DNA of 64,000 nucleotides, from NCBI GenBank assembly GCA_041685115.1, contig JAWLGK010000001.1, positions 124,001-188,000 of the forward strand. Direction: 5' to 3'. Source of the stretch: JALOAT01 sp041685115 (GTDB taxonomy: Bacteria; Pseudomonadota; Gammaproteobacteria; Thiohalomonadales; Thiohalomonadaceae). This document shows, one piece after another, positions 26,346 to 34,893 of this stretch. The notes beneath the pieces are model-generated. The model had not been told where the DNA came from. It saw nothing but the letters and a program-made list of their open reading frames with translations, and ran no database searches. The position numbers were made by a program, and so were the translations under genes. Every line of letters starts with the position of its first letter. Position 1 is the stretch's first letter.

Positions 26346-28873
26346 TACTTCACCTCCAGCGGGCGCGTTGCGGGCTCCGCCTGCCTGGCCTGGTCGGCCT
26401 GTTGCCGGAACAGGGTGCGAATGCGCGCGGCATTGCCGATGACGAACAGCGAGCTGAACGGCATTGCGATGGCCGCGAACAAGGGCGTGATGAACGCCGC
26501 CATGGCGAGCGGGATCATCACCGCGTTGTAGAGCAGGGATGCGGTGATGTTTTGCTTGATGGTGCGCAGCGTGCGCTGCGACAGCCGGATGGCCAGACGC
26601 ACCTTGTCGAGTTCGTTGGACACCAGCACGATATCGGCGCTTTCCACGGAAACGTCCGTACCGGAGCCGATGGCGATGCCCACGTTGGCGCGGGTCAGGG
26701 CGGGGGCGTCGTTGACCCCGTCGCCCACCATGGCCACGTAGTCCCCGCGCGCCTGCAATTCGGCAATGACGCGGTCCTTGTCCTCGGGCAGCACTTCGGC
26801 GATCACATGCATGCCGCCAAGGCGCGCCGCCACGCTCTCCGCCACGGGGCGGCGATCGCCGGAGAGTAGCGTCATGCGGATACCGGACGTGCGCAGGTTT
26901 TCCACCAGCGCCGGCGCATCGGCCCGCAGCACGTCGGTGATGCCGAGCACGCCTTGGCACTGCCCGCCCACGGCGATGAAGATGCTGGTGGTGCCCTCCG
27001 CCTCCCACTGGCGGACCGCGTCCTTGAAGGCCTCACCGCCCGTCACGCCGTTTTCGATGAGCCATTTTTCCGTGCCGATGACCACGCTAGCCTCACCGAG
27101 CCGGGCGCGTACGCCGAGCCCAGGCACGTTTTCGAAGTCCGAGACCTCGGGAAGAGCGAGGCCACGTGCCTTGGCGGCGGCCAGCACCGCGCGGCCAATG
27201 ACGTGTTCGGAAAAACGCTCGACCGCCGCGGCCAGGGCGAGCAGGTGGTCCGCCTCCTGGCCCGGTGCGGTGGCCGTCTCGGTGACACGCATGCGACCCT
27301 CGGTGAGGGTGCCCGTTTTGTCGAACACTACGTGGTCGACCTTGGACAGGGTTTCGAGCACGGCGCCGTTCTTCACCAGGATGCCGTGGCGGGCGCCCAG
27401 CCCGGAAGCGACCGCGATGGCCATGGGCGTGGCGAGGCCGAAGGCACACGGGCAGGTGATGATGAGCACGGAGGTTGCGGCCATCAGCGCAACCTCGAAG
27501 TCGGTCCCCACCCAGAACAGGAAGGTCACCGAGGCGAGCGCCAGGGTGACGAACACGAACCAGGGTACGATGCGATCGGCGGTGCACTGGATCGGCGCCT
27601 TGGAGGCCTGGGCCTCCTCCACCAGCTGAATGATGCGGCCGAGTGCGGTGTTTCGCAGGGTCGCTTCCACGCGTACGGTCAATGCGCCGCTCTGATTCAG
27701 GGTGCCCGCGGAGACCTTGTCCCCGATGCTCTTGGTCACAGGCACAGATTCGCCGGTGAGCATGGCCTCGTTGACCGCGCTGCGCCCATCCTGAACCACG
27801 CCGTCGACGGCGATCTTGTCGCCCGGGCGCACCAGCACCAGCTCACCCACCTTCACTGCGCGGATGGGCACCATCTCTTCCCGGCCTTCGCGCAGCACGG
27901 TAGCGCCCTTGGGTTGTAGGTCGAGCAGGCGCTGCGTGGAGGCCACTGCCTGGCGCCTGGACAGGCCTTCCAGGTAACGGCCGATGAGAATGATGAACAG
28001 GAAGTTCACCACCGTGTCGTAGTACACCTCGCCCGTGGTGCTGCCCGTGAGGGTGATGTAGAGCGAATAGAGGAAGGTGACCGTGGCGCCGAGGGCGATG
28101 GGTAGATCCATGGTGGGGTGGCGGTTGCGCAGCCCGGTCCACGCACCCTTGAAAAACGGCCAGCCGGAGTACAGCAAGGTGGGCAGCGCGAGCACCAGGC
28201 CAACCCAGTGGAACAGGCTGCGGAACTCGTCCTGGGAGGCGCCCGAATAGAGGGCGATGGACGTCCACATGAGGTTGGACGCGGCGAAGGCCGCGAAGGC
28301 CATGCGGAACAGCAGGTCGCGATCCTGCTTCTTCAGGCGTCCTTCCGCGGCTTCCGGGTCGTAAGGTACCGCGGAATAACCGATGTCGCCGAGGCGCTGG
28401 ATGATGGTGGAGAGCTTGACGCGGTCACCGTCCCAGCGCACCTGCACGCGTTTGCCGCTGAGGTTGACCTGTGCCCCTAGAATCCCGGGCATCTGTCCGA
28501 GGGTGCGTTCGATGAGCCATACGCAGGCGGCGCAGTGAATGCCTTCCACCAGCAGGTGAATGCTGCGCTCGGCGCCTGCCCGGGTGATGAACTCTTCCTG
28601 GACCTCTGTGAGATCGTACAGCGCCACGTCCCTGGGGGGCGGTGGCGGCGGCGCGAGCAACGTGCCGTCCGGCGTGCGCTGATAGAAACCTTCGAGTCCC
28701 GAATCGTAAATAAACTTGCAGACGGACTGACAGCCGATGCAGCAGAACGGGCGCTGCTGCCCGTCGATGGTCTCCGCGAAGGCTTCGCCTTCGGGAACGG
28801 GCAACCCGCAGTGGAAACAGCTTTGAGACGAAGATGCCGCGGCGGCGGGGTCAGTTCGCGTCGACGAAGACAT
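26345..28873 (-). CDS. ccoI: Copper-transporting P1B-ATPase CcoI/FixI
   Basis: An 842-residue P-type ATPase. The N-terminal cysteine module (CFHCGLPVP and FCCIGCQSVCKF) is characteristic of FixI. An HMA domain with GIHCAACV, eight membrane helices and the CPC ion motif in ITCPCAFGLATP follow. The phosphorylation site is DKTGTLTEG, with MVGDGVNDAPAL in the hinge. It supplies copper to cbb3 oxidase for the CuB site rather than for detoxification. It overlaps ccoH by 23 nt and ccoS by one base. Confidence 0.96.
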   Translation of the reverse strand: MSSSTRTDPAAAASSSQSCFHCGLPVPEGEAFAETIDGQQRPFCCIGCQSVCKFIYDSGLEGFYQRTPDGTLLAPPPPPPRDVALYDLTEVQEEFITRAGAERSIHLLVEGIHCAACVWLIERTLGQMPGILGAQVNLSGKRVQVRWDGDRVKLSTIIQRLGDIGYSAVPYDPEAAEGRLKKQDRDLLFRMAFAAFAASNLMWTSIALYSGASQDEFRSLFHWVGLVLALPTLLYSGWPFFKGAWTGLRNRHPTMDLPIALGATVTFLYSLYITLTGSTTGEVYYDTVVNFLFIILIGRYLEGLSRRQAVASTQRLLDLQPKGATVLREGREEMVPIRAVKVGELVLVRPGDKIAVDGVVQDGRSAVNEAMLTGESVPVTKSIGDKVSAGTLNQSGALTVRVEATLRNTALGRIIQLVEEAQASKAPIQCTADRIVPWFVFVTLALASVTFLFWVGTDFEVALMAATSVLIITCPCAFGLATPMAIAVASGLGARHGILVKNGAVLETLSKVDHVVFDKTGTLTEGRMRVTETATAPGQEADHLLALAAAVERFSEHVIGRAVLAAAKARGLALPEVSDFENVPGLGVRARLGEASVVIGTEKWLIENGVTGGEAFKDAVRQWEAEGTTSIFIAVGGQCQGVLGITDVLRADAPALVENLRTSGIRMTLLSGDRRPVAESVAARLGGMHVIAEVLPEDKDRVIAELQARGDYVAMVGDGVNDAPALTRANVGIAIGSGTDVSVESADIVLVSNELDKVRLAIRLSQRTLRTIKQNITASLLYNAVMIPLAMAAFITPLFAAIAMPFSSLFVIGNAARIRTLFRQQADQARQAEPATRPLEVK

Positions 28874-29387
28874 TGCGCGCTATCTGGTAGCTGTGCCCAC
28901 CTTGCTTGACCTCGACGAGCAAATCCCATTTGCCCTTCAGCGCAAACTGCAGATCACCGACGTAATGGCCGCCGCTGACTTCCGCGAGCGGCATGGTGAA
29001 ATCCGCATCGGCGTCGGAGGGACGGAAGGCATGTACGGTGACATCCGCGCCAGCGAGCGGCAGCCCCACCTTGTCCGCTACCTGGAGGCGAAATGCCGCA
29101 GGACGTTGCAGCACGATGCGCTCGGGCACGTCGAGGGCGAGTTCCCAGCCGAGTGCAGTACGTGACGCAATGCGTTGCTGCACGGTACGTTCGTAGCTGC
29201 GGCCTTGTTCGTAATAATCCTTGGAAACCAGTCCCGGATTGGTGATGAACGCCATGGAGATCATGAAGATGTTCACGCCGAGCACCACGGCGACGAGGGC
29301 GAGCCATCCGAGCACCCAGGGATTGCGCAATGCGCGCTTGCTGGATTGGGAAATCCCCTTGTGCAAAACGTCGATGCTCTCGCTCAT
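28851..29387 (-). CDS. ccoH: cbb3 assembly protein CcoH/FixH
   Basis: A 178-residue protein. One N-terminal membrane helix (about 24-46, containing the MISMAFITNPGLVSKDYYEQG signature region) is followed by a periplasmic beta-sandwich domain (about 60-175). The NPGLV-KDYYEQG segment is diagnostic. FixH interacts with CcoN and CcoP during cbb3 assembly and stability. It lies 41 nt after ccoG and overlaps ccoI. Confidence 0.94.
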   Translation of the reverse strand: MSESIDVLHKGISQSSKRALRNPWVLGWLALVAVVLGVNIFMISMAFITNPGLVSKDYYEQGRSYERTVQQRIASRTALGWELALDVPERIVLQRPAAFRLQVADKVGLPLAGADVTVHAFRPSDADADFTMPLAEVSGGHYVGDLQFALKGKWDLLVEVKQGGHSYQIARNVFVDAN

Positions 29388-29428
29388 GACGGCTCTGACC
29401 CTCGTCTTCGATGGCTGTACGGACCGGC

Positions 29429-30844
29429 TTAGGGTCCGAAGATTACGCTCTCCCGTTCACTCGCCAGGGATGGATCGTCATTGGCGAGGATGCGGAAAAT
29501 GACCGGCGTGGACTCGCTCTGCAGTTGATTCCTCGGCACCCGCACGTAAACGGTGTGGGGCGTGATGTCGCCCGGCCGCAACTCCACCTCACCGCCGCCG
29601 ACCAGCTGCAGCTGATCCGGTCCTTCCGCGGTCAAGGTGACGCGGACGGGCTGGTCGGTCTTGTTGAGAATTTTCAAATAGTACTTGTTCTGGATCGAAC
29701 CGTCACTCTGTTGCACGAACAGCGGCTGGCGTTCGTGCAGCACTTTGAGCTCGATGCCCGCCAGATTCGACAAGCCATACAAAATGCCGCTCGCGGCCAG
29801 CGTGAGGATGGTGACGTACACCAGCACGCGCGGGCGCTTGAACAGGGGAATGGCCGGCGTGCCCTCCAGCTCGTCGAAAGAGGCGTAGCGGACCAGCCCA
29901 AGCGGCTTGTCGATTTTCTGCATGACCGCATCGCAGGCGTCGATGCACAGACCGCAGGTGATGCAGCCTTCCTGCTGTCCGTCGCGGATGTCGACGCCGG
30001 TGGGGCAGACCGCGAGGCATTGGCCACAGTCGATGCAATCGCCTTTATCGGGGTCATGGGCACCCTTCTTCATCTTGCCGCGCGGTTCGCCGCGGGTCCG
30101 GTCATAGGCGGGCAGAATGGTTTCACGGTCGTACATCACGCCCTGGATACGGGCATAGGGGCACAGCCAGAAGCACACCTGCTCACGCATGAAACCGGCC
30201 AGGCCATAGGTGCCGACGGTGAATAGTGCGAGCACGATCCAGGCGACCGACGGTGCGGTCAGGGTGAGATAGCCCTGCCACAGTTCATACGCGTCGGTGA
30301 ACCAGGCCGCGAAGGATACGCCGGTCATCATGGAGACGACGAGCCAGGCGGCGTGCTTCGGTACCTTGACCTTGAGCTTCTCGAAGGTGAGTGGCGCCTT
30401 GTCCAACTTGCGGCGCTGCGCGGGATTGCCTTCGATCTTGTCCTCGATCCAGGTGAACACGTCGGTCCAGATGGTCTGGAAACAGAAATAGCCGCAGAAG
30501 ACGCGGCCTGCAATGGACGTCACCACCGCGAGCAAAATCGCAAAGAACAGCAGCGTCAGGGACAACATCCAGATGTCCTGAGGCATGATGGTGATGTCGA
30601 AGATATGAAACTTGCGGTTGGGGATGTCGAGCAACACCGCCTGACGGTCGCCCCAACGAAGATAAGGGCCGAGGAAGAAAATCAACCACGTCGAGGCGGT
30701 GAGCCATTTGAAGGTTCGGAATTTGCCTGGCATGCGCTTGGCGTGGATGGTCTCGCCGCCAGTATTCACATGCCAAACGCTGGATTCGGCATACAACTCG
30801 TCGACCCGATCTTGACGGGTCACGTTGTCGGTTTCAGTAGTCAC
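29429..30844 (-). CDS. ccoG: cbb3 accessory iron-sulfur protein CcoG/FixG
   Basis: A 471-residue polyferredoxin-like membrane protein. It has several N-terminal helices and two [4Fe-4S] motifs, CIDCGQCLAVCP and CITCGLCIDACD. A further membrane helix and a C-terminal Ig-like periplasmic domain follow. CcoG reduces Cu(II) for delivery to cbb3. The start is GTG at 30844 with GGAGGGAA 2-5 nt upstream. A -10-like TAATAT at 30928-30933 (minus) suggests its own promoter, separated from ccoP by a terminator. Confidence 0.95.
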   Translation of the reverse strand: MTTETDNVTRQDRVDELYAESSVWHVNTGGETIHAKRMPGKFRTFKWLTASTWLIFFLGPYLRWGDRQAVLLDIPNRKFHIFDITIMPQDIWMLSLTLLFFAILLAVVTSIAGRVFCGYFCFQTIWTDVFTWIEDKIEGNPAQRRKLDKAPLTFEKLKVKVPKHAAWLVVSMMTGVSFAAWFTDAYELWQGYLTLTAPSVAWIVLALFTVGTYGLAGFMREQVCFWLCPYARIQGVMYDRETILPAYDRTRGEPRGKMKKGAHDPDKGDCIDCGQCLAVCPTGVDIRDGQQEGCITCGLCIDACDAVMQKIDKPLGLVRYASFDELEGTPAIPLFKRPRVLVYVTILTLAASGILYGLSNLAGIELKVLHERQPLFVQQSDGSIQNKYYLKILNKTDQPVRVTLTAEGPDQLQLVGGGEVELRPGDITPHTVYVRVPRNQLQSESTPVIFRILANDDPSLASERESVIFGP

Positions 30845-31002
30845 ACTTCCCTCCCAAACGCCTGCTGGACCTCGCGAAAATATCCCGGCATCTGCGTAGC
30901 TTGTGGTTGTTCACTGCATGGCCGCGAATATTAGCACGGGCTGATGAACGACTGAAATGCGAATGCGCACTGCCCGGTCGCATGACTGCATGTTAGAAAT
31001 GA

Positions 31003-31026
31003 AGAGGGGGCATTGCTGCCCCCTCT
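31003..31026. terminator. Terminator after the ccoNOQP micro-ORF operon
   Basis: A 10-bp perfect GC-rich stem (31003-31012 with 31017-31026) with a TTGC loop lies 34 nt past the stop of the 33-aa ORF. On the minus strand the stem leads into TCATTTC. It separates the structural oxidase operon from the ccoGHIS block. Confidence 0.75.
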
Positions 31027-31059
31027 GTTTTGCTCCCTTGCAGGAACACATTCCGCTTT

Positions 31060-31161
31060 TTACTTCTTGTTCATCAGATTGCGGACTTTGATGGCAAGGT
31101 AAACCATCATGACGACCATGAAGGCTACAGACAGGTAAGCACTCAGTTCTACCCAATCCAT
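31060..31161 (-). CDS. 33-residue single-span membrane protein, candidate small cbb3 subunit
   Basis: A 33-codon ORF starts MDWVELSAYLSVAFMVVMMV and ends with a basic tail (VRNLMNKK). A membrane helix spans about residues 7-25. The ATG is preceded by AAAGGGG 6-7 nt away. The ORF sits 85 nt after ccoP on the same strand and just before the terminator. Size, topology and basic tail recall CcoM, the 4-kDa extra subunit described in Pseudomonas stutzeri cbb3, though I see no sequence match. I judge it a real gene, probably an oxidase subunit or assembly peptide. Confidence 0.7.
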   Translation of the reverse strand: MDWVELSAYLSVAFMVVMMVYLAIKVRNLMNKK

Positions 31162-31187
31162 TTTTACACCCCTTTAGTTTGGCGGGA

Positions 31188-31214
31188 GGCCGCATGGCCT
31201 AAGGCCATGCGGTC
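31188..31214 (-). promoter_or_regulatory. Intercistronic hairpin between ccoP and the 33-aa gene
   Basis: A stem of about 12 bp with one G-U pair (31188-31199 with 31203-31214) and a 3-nt loop (TAA) lies between ccoP and the micro-ORF. No T-run follows, so it is unlikely to terminate. It may protect the upstream message from 3' exonucleases or set the relative level of the small ORF. This is an inference from position only. Confidence 0.5.
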
Positions 31215-31246
31215 CCGATGACGCTGAAGGTTTACAGGCGTACGGA

Positions 31247-32089
31247 TTACTTGCCACCGCCGAGCTGATGCACATAGACCGCCAGCTTCTTGAGGTCGGT
31301 CTCGCTCAGCTTGGTGTTGCCGAAGGTGGGCATCACGGCATTGCGCGATTCCTTGTCGGACGGATCGTTCACACCATGAGCAATGGTGTACTTGATGCCG
31401 TCGACGGTGCCGCTGAAGCGCCAGATACCGTCGGTCAGGTTGGCGGAACCGAGGGCCTGCATGCCCTTGCCGTCCATGCCATGGCACGCGAAGCAGCCCT
31501 TCTCCATGAACAGCGGGGTGGAGGCGGGCTGGCCCTGCGCAATGGCGTTGGCGAGCTGGTCGATCTCGGCTTCGGACAGCTCTACGCCACCCTTCGCCGG
31601 CATCATGCCCATACGGCCATTGGTGATGGAGGCCTGGATGGTGTTGATGTCACCGCCGTACAGCCAGTCGTCGTCAGCCAGTACGGGGTAGTTCGGGCCA
31701 CCCTGACCGCCACCGCCGTGGCAGGCGGCGCAGTTGTCGCCGAACAGCACCTTGGCGGACTTGACGGTGTAGTCGCGCAGTTCCTGGTCACCCAGGATAC
31801 CGGCGACATCAACGCTCACCAGGCGCTCCTCGTACTTGGCGCGCACGGCTTCGATGGCCTTGAGGTCCTGCTTGTACTCGCCAATCTGCGTCCAGCCCAG
31901 GAAGCCCTTGGTGTAGCCGGAAAGGCTGGGCCACATGGGGTAGAACACGCCGTAGAGTACGACCAGCAGCCAGCTGGCATGCAGGCCGATCATCCACCAC
32001 TTCGGCGGCGGATTGACGAGCTCCGCCAGATTGTCATCCCACACGTGCCCGGTGGTGGGCACCTGGTACGGGTTAGATTTGTCGGTCAT
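31247..32089 (-). CDS. ccoP: cbb3 oxidase dihaem subunit CcoP
   Basis: A 280-residue dihaem cytochrome c. An N-terminal membrane anchor (about 33-52) is followed by two periplasmic cytochrome domains with CAACH (about 120) and CFACH (about 198). Axial methionines are likely in GMMPAKGG and NAVMPTFG. It passes electrons from cytochrome c to CcoO/CcoN. The ATG has GGAG 7 nt upstream and lies within the end of ccoQ (17-nt overlap). Confidence 0.97.
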   Translation of the reverse strand: MTDKSNPYQVPTTGHVWDDNLAELVNPPPKWWMIGLHASWLLVVLYGVFYPMWPSLSGYTKGFLGWTQIGEYKQDLKAIEAVRAKYEERLVSVDVAGILGDQELRDYTVKSAKVLFGDNCAACHGGGGQGGPNYPVLADDDWLYGGDINTIQASITNGRMGMMPAKGGVELSEAEIDQLANAIAQGQPASTPLFMEKGCFACHGMDGKGMQALGSANLTDGIWRFSGTVDGIKYTIAHGVNDPSDKESRNAVMPTFGNTKLSETDLKKLAVYVHQLGGGK

Positions 32090-32282
32090 TTGCTTTCTCC
32101 GTATCCGCGTCTATCGGTTCAAGACGCTGTGACTCGAACTTTGCTTTGTTCTTGGGGTGGAACACGTACACATAGGCGAAGACCATCAGGCAGAAAATGC
32201 CCACCGTGACAGTCAGACCAATCCAATCGTGCAGCGTCATCGCTGCCCAATCGGTGTGGAAGTATTCCTGGAGATTACTCAC
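32073..32282 (-). CDS. ccoQ: cbb3 oxidase small subunit CcoQ
   Basis: A small subunit of about 69 residues. One membrane helix (DWIGLTVTVGIFCLMVFAYVYV) is followed by HPKNKAKFE, the usual position and length for CcoQ. The start is uncertain: GTG 32282 overlaps the ccoO end and has AGAGGG upstream and is preferred; GTG 32294 and ATG 32240 are alternatives. CcoQ stabilises the complex and can act in redox signalling. The N-terminal extension (NLQEYFHTDWAAMT) is longer than in Pseudomonas-type CcoQ. Confidence 0.85.
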   Translation of the reverse strand: MSNLQEYFHTDWAAMTLHDWIGLTVTVGIFCLMVFAYVYVFHPKNKAKFESQRLEPIDADTEKANDRQI

Positions 32283-32988
32283 GGTAATCCACACCCTCTT
32301 CGAACGTCACCATGGTGCCGAGGACCTGCAGGTAGGCCACGACGGCCTCCATTTCGGTCTTGCCGGCAACGGTCGCCTTGGCGGCGGTGATGTCGTCGGC
32401 CGTGTAGGGCACGCCGACCATCTTCATGGCGTTCATGGCCTTGACCACGTGATCACCGTCGACCTTGTTGGCATCGAGCCACGGATAGTTGGGCATGACG
32501 GACTCCGGTACCACCGAGCGCGGGGCGCGGAGGTGACGGATGTGCCAGTCATCGGAGTACTTGCCGCCCACGCGGGCCAGGTCCGGACCGGTACGCTTGG
32601 AACCCCACTGGAAGGGGTGGTCGTACATGGACTCGGAGGCCAGCGAGTAGTGGCCATAGCGCTCCTTCTCGTCACGGAACGGACGGATCATCTGCGAATG
32701 GCAGGTGTAGCAGCCTTCGCGCAGATAGACGTCACGACCGGCAAGTTCCAGAGCGGTGTAGGGGCGCACGCCGTCACCGGCATTCCAGTCAGCCAGGGTC
32801 TGGCCGGCCTGACGCTGCCACACCACTTCGGGGTGGTTGTTATGCTCCATGGTGTCCTTGATGAAGAACAGCGGCACGATTTCCACGAGACCGCCGACCG
32901 ACAGGAGCACCATCAACAGGACCAGCATAACGAAGACGTTACGCTCGGCCTTGTCTTGAAGCTTGGTCGAATGAATCTGATCAGCCAT
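32275..32988 (-). CDS. ccoO: cbb3 oxidase monohaem subunit CcoO
   Basis: A 237-residue subunit. An N-terminal membrane anchor (about 17-42) precedes a cytochrome c domain with CYTCHSQMIRPF at about 95, and a distal ligand Met is probable near VMPNYPWL. It links CcoP to the catalytic CcoN. AAGGAG lies 9 nt before the ATG. It is 19 nt after ccoN and overlaps ccoQ, as expected for ccoNOQP. Confidence 0.97.
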   Translation of the reverse strand: MADQIHSTKLQDKAERNVFVMLVLLMVLLSVGGLVEIVPLFFIKDTMEHNNHPEVVWQRQAGQTLADWNAGDGVRPYTALELAGRDVYLREGCYTCHSQMIRPFRDEKERYGHYSLASESMYDHPFQWGSKRTGPDLARVGGKYSDDWHIRHLRAPRSVVPESVMPNYPWLDANKVDGDHVVKAMNAMKMVGVPYTADDITAAKATVAGKTEMEAVVAYLQVLGTMVTFEEGVDYRE

Positions 32989-33007
32989 TGTTGTCTACTC
33001 CTTCGTC

Positions 33008-34429
33008 TCAGGCGGCGGCAGCGGCCGTGCGGACGCTACGGGTAGCGGCCACGCGGATGGTCATGACGGTGTTGTAGAGCATCACGACGGCGCCGGCCCA
33101 GTAGATGAGGCCACCGATGGCACGCATGGCGTAGTACGGGTGCATGGCAGCAACGGATTCGGCGAAGGTGTAGGTCAGGGTGCCGAACTCGTCGTAGTCA
33201 CGCCACATCAGGCCCTGCATGATGCCGGACACCCACATGGCGGTGATGTAAACCACGGCGCCGATGGTGGCCATCCAGAAGTGCAGGTTCACCAGCTTGG
33301 CGCTGTACATCTCGGTGTTCCACAGCTTCATCACCAAGTGGTACAGGGCGCCGGCGGCGACCATCGCCACCCAACCCAGGGCGCCGGAGTGCACGTGGCC
33401 CACGGTCCAGTCGGTGTAGTGCGACAGGGCGTTGACGGTCTTGGACGACATGACCGGACCTTCGAAGGTGGACATGGCGTAGAAGGCCAGGGACATGATG
33501 AGGAAGCGCAGCACGTAGTCGGTGCGGAGCTTATCCCAGGCACCCGAGAGGGTCATCATGCCGTTCACGGCGCCACCCCAGGACGGGATGATCATGGCAA
33601 GCGACACGGCGGCACCCAGCGAACCGGTCCAGTCAGGCAGCGCGGTGTACTGGAGGTGGTGCGCACCCAGCCACACGTAGCCGAACATCAGGGCCCAGAA
33701 GTGGATGACGGACAGGCGGTAGGAGAACACCGGACGACCGGCCTGCTTCGGCACGAAGTAGTACATGATGCCGAGGAAGCCCGCGGTCAGGTAGAAGCCC
33801 ACCGCGTTGTGGCCCCACCACCACTGGATCATGGCGTCCTGCACACCGGAGAAGATGGAGTAGGACTTGGTGAGGCTGACGGGGATGGCGAGGCTGTTCA
33901 CCACGTGCAGGTAGGTGATCATCACCATCATGCCCATGAAGAACCAGTTCGACACGTAGATGTGCGAGGTCTTGCGGTTCGCCACGGTCATCACGAAGTT
34001 GAACGCGAAGGACAGCCACACGACGGCGATCATGATGTCGATCCACCACTCGAGCTCGGCGTACTCCTTGCCTTGGGTCATGCCCAGCGGCAGGGTGATG
34101 ACGGCCAGCACGATGATGAGGTTCCAACCCCAGAAGGTGAACCAGCCCATGGCGCTGCTCCATAGCCGCGCACCGCAGGTGCGTTGCACGGAGTAGAACG
34201 CTGTGGCCATGAGGGCACAGCCGCCGAAGGCGAAGATGACTGCATTGGTATGCAGCGGACGCAGACGGCCGAAGGACAGTTCCGCCAGATCAAAATTGAG
34301 GAACGGCCAGGCCAACTCGGATGCGACGTATACACCCACCAGGGTGCCTACGACCAGATAGACGATCGCCGCGACGGTAAACCATCTGACGACGTCAAAG
34401 TCGTATTTCTTGTCTACTTGTGCTTCCAC
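33008..34429 (-). CDS. ccoN: cbb3 oxidase catalytic subunit CcoN
   Basis: A 473-residue haem-copper oxidase subunit I of C type with 12 helices. Haem b and CuB ligands are visible as His in LRPLHTNAVIF, HNAVGFYLTAGFLG, GAHHLQYTALPDW and TVGHVHSGALGW. The start is read as GTG 34429, because AGAGGAG lies 8 nt before it; a TTG 8 codons upstream is in frame but has no ribosome site. This enzyme reduces oxygen at low concentration. It is first gene of the operon, under the Fnr-type promoter at 34802-34844. Confidence 0.95.
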   Translation of the reverse strand: MEAQVDKKYDFDVVRWFTVAAIVYLVVGTLVGVYVASELAWPFLNFDLAELSFGRLRPLHTNAVIFAFGGCALMATAFYSVQRTCGARLWSSAMGWFTFWGWNLIIVLAVITLPLGMTQGKEYAELEWWIDIMIAVVWLSFAFNFVMTVANRKTSHIYVSNWFFMGMMVMITYLHVVNSLAIPVSLTKSYSIFSGVQDAMIQWWWGHNAVGFYLTAGFLGIMYYFVPKQAGRPVFSYRLSVIHFWALMFGYVWLGAHHLQYTALPDWTGSLGAAVSLAMIIPSWGGAVNGMMTLSGAWDKLRTDYVLRFLIMSLAFYAMSTFEGPVMSSKTVNALSHYTDWTVGHVHSGALGWVAMVAAGALYHLVMKLWNTEMYSAKLVNLHFWMATIGAVVYITAMWVSGIMQGLMWRDYDEFGTLTYTFAESVAAMHPYYAMRAIGGLIYWAGAVVMLYNTVMTIRVAATRSVRTAAAAA

Positions 34430-34893
34430 GAGTAGTTCTCCTCTCTTTGCCAATAGTTACTTGCCAAGCTGCTCCCGCCACAATCGGGGTTGAAGATCGT
34501 GGCGGCAAACCCCATTTCCGAGCAGTGCCCGGATCCTACCCCCTGTACCACCATTTAGGTAGCGGCGTACTCCTTATTTTCGTGTTGCATTCCCTGGCGG
34601 ATTCGGTCTTTGCTCAGTTGCATCGCACATGCAATTCGGCACGCTCGCGCGCGAGTCGGACGGCAGCGTGGCGCAACAGGGAAAGATCGAAAGAAGCGTG
34701 GTGCCTGACGCGAGGAGGGCGGTGGTCAATGCGATGGGGTATCGGCATGCAGCAGCACCTTGATGTGACGCCACGACTGGTTTCGTGACGTACGCGGCGC
34801 ATACTAGCCAGCCCCAATATGAAGAAACATTGATATTCGTCAAACAAGCAGGTAATTCCCACACAGGGAAAACCAACGGTTTTGCTTAGGTTA
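34430..34893 (-). other. 464-nt ccoN upstream region with a long leader
   Basis: Between fnr and ccoN there is no coding sequence I trust. If transcription starts near 34796, the ccoN leader is about 367 nt. A stem CCGCCAC/GTGGCGG (34475-34481 with 34499-34505) lies just upstream of the coding start. No Rho-independent terminator or known riboswitch class is apparent. Small open frames on the minus strand (for example 34614-34862) lack ribosome sites and look non-coding. Confidence 0.45.
34802..34844 (-). promoter_or_regulatory. Putative class II Fnr promoter of ccoNOQP
   Basis: TTGATATTCGTCAA at 34831-34844 matches 9 of 10 defined bases of the Fnr box. TAGTAT (minus strand, 34802-34807) is centred 33 bp further on, as at the 34-aa gene. 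Transcription would begin near 34796. The regulator is encoded immediately upstream. Oxygen-controlled cbb3 expression by Fnr/Anr is well established in gammaproteobacteria and supports the reading. Confidence 0.68.

Noticed and set aside
32200..34165. Plus-strand ORFs opposite ccoO and ccoN
   Set aside because: They have no start signals and are opposite well-defined oxidase subunits; amino-acid composition is His/Val/Gly-heavy noise.
34755..34775. Second Fnr half-site (CTTGATGTGACGCCA) upstream of ccoN
   Set aside because: Only one half matches TTGAT; the inverse half is absent and no promoter spacing fits.
34574..34876. Possible leader peptides upstream of ccoN on the minus strand
   Set aside because: They lack ribosome sites and would start upstream of the predicted transcription start; kept only as part of the leader description.
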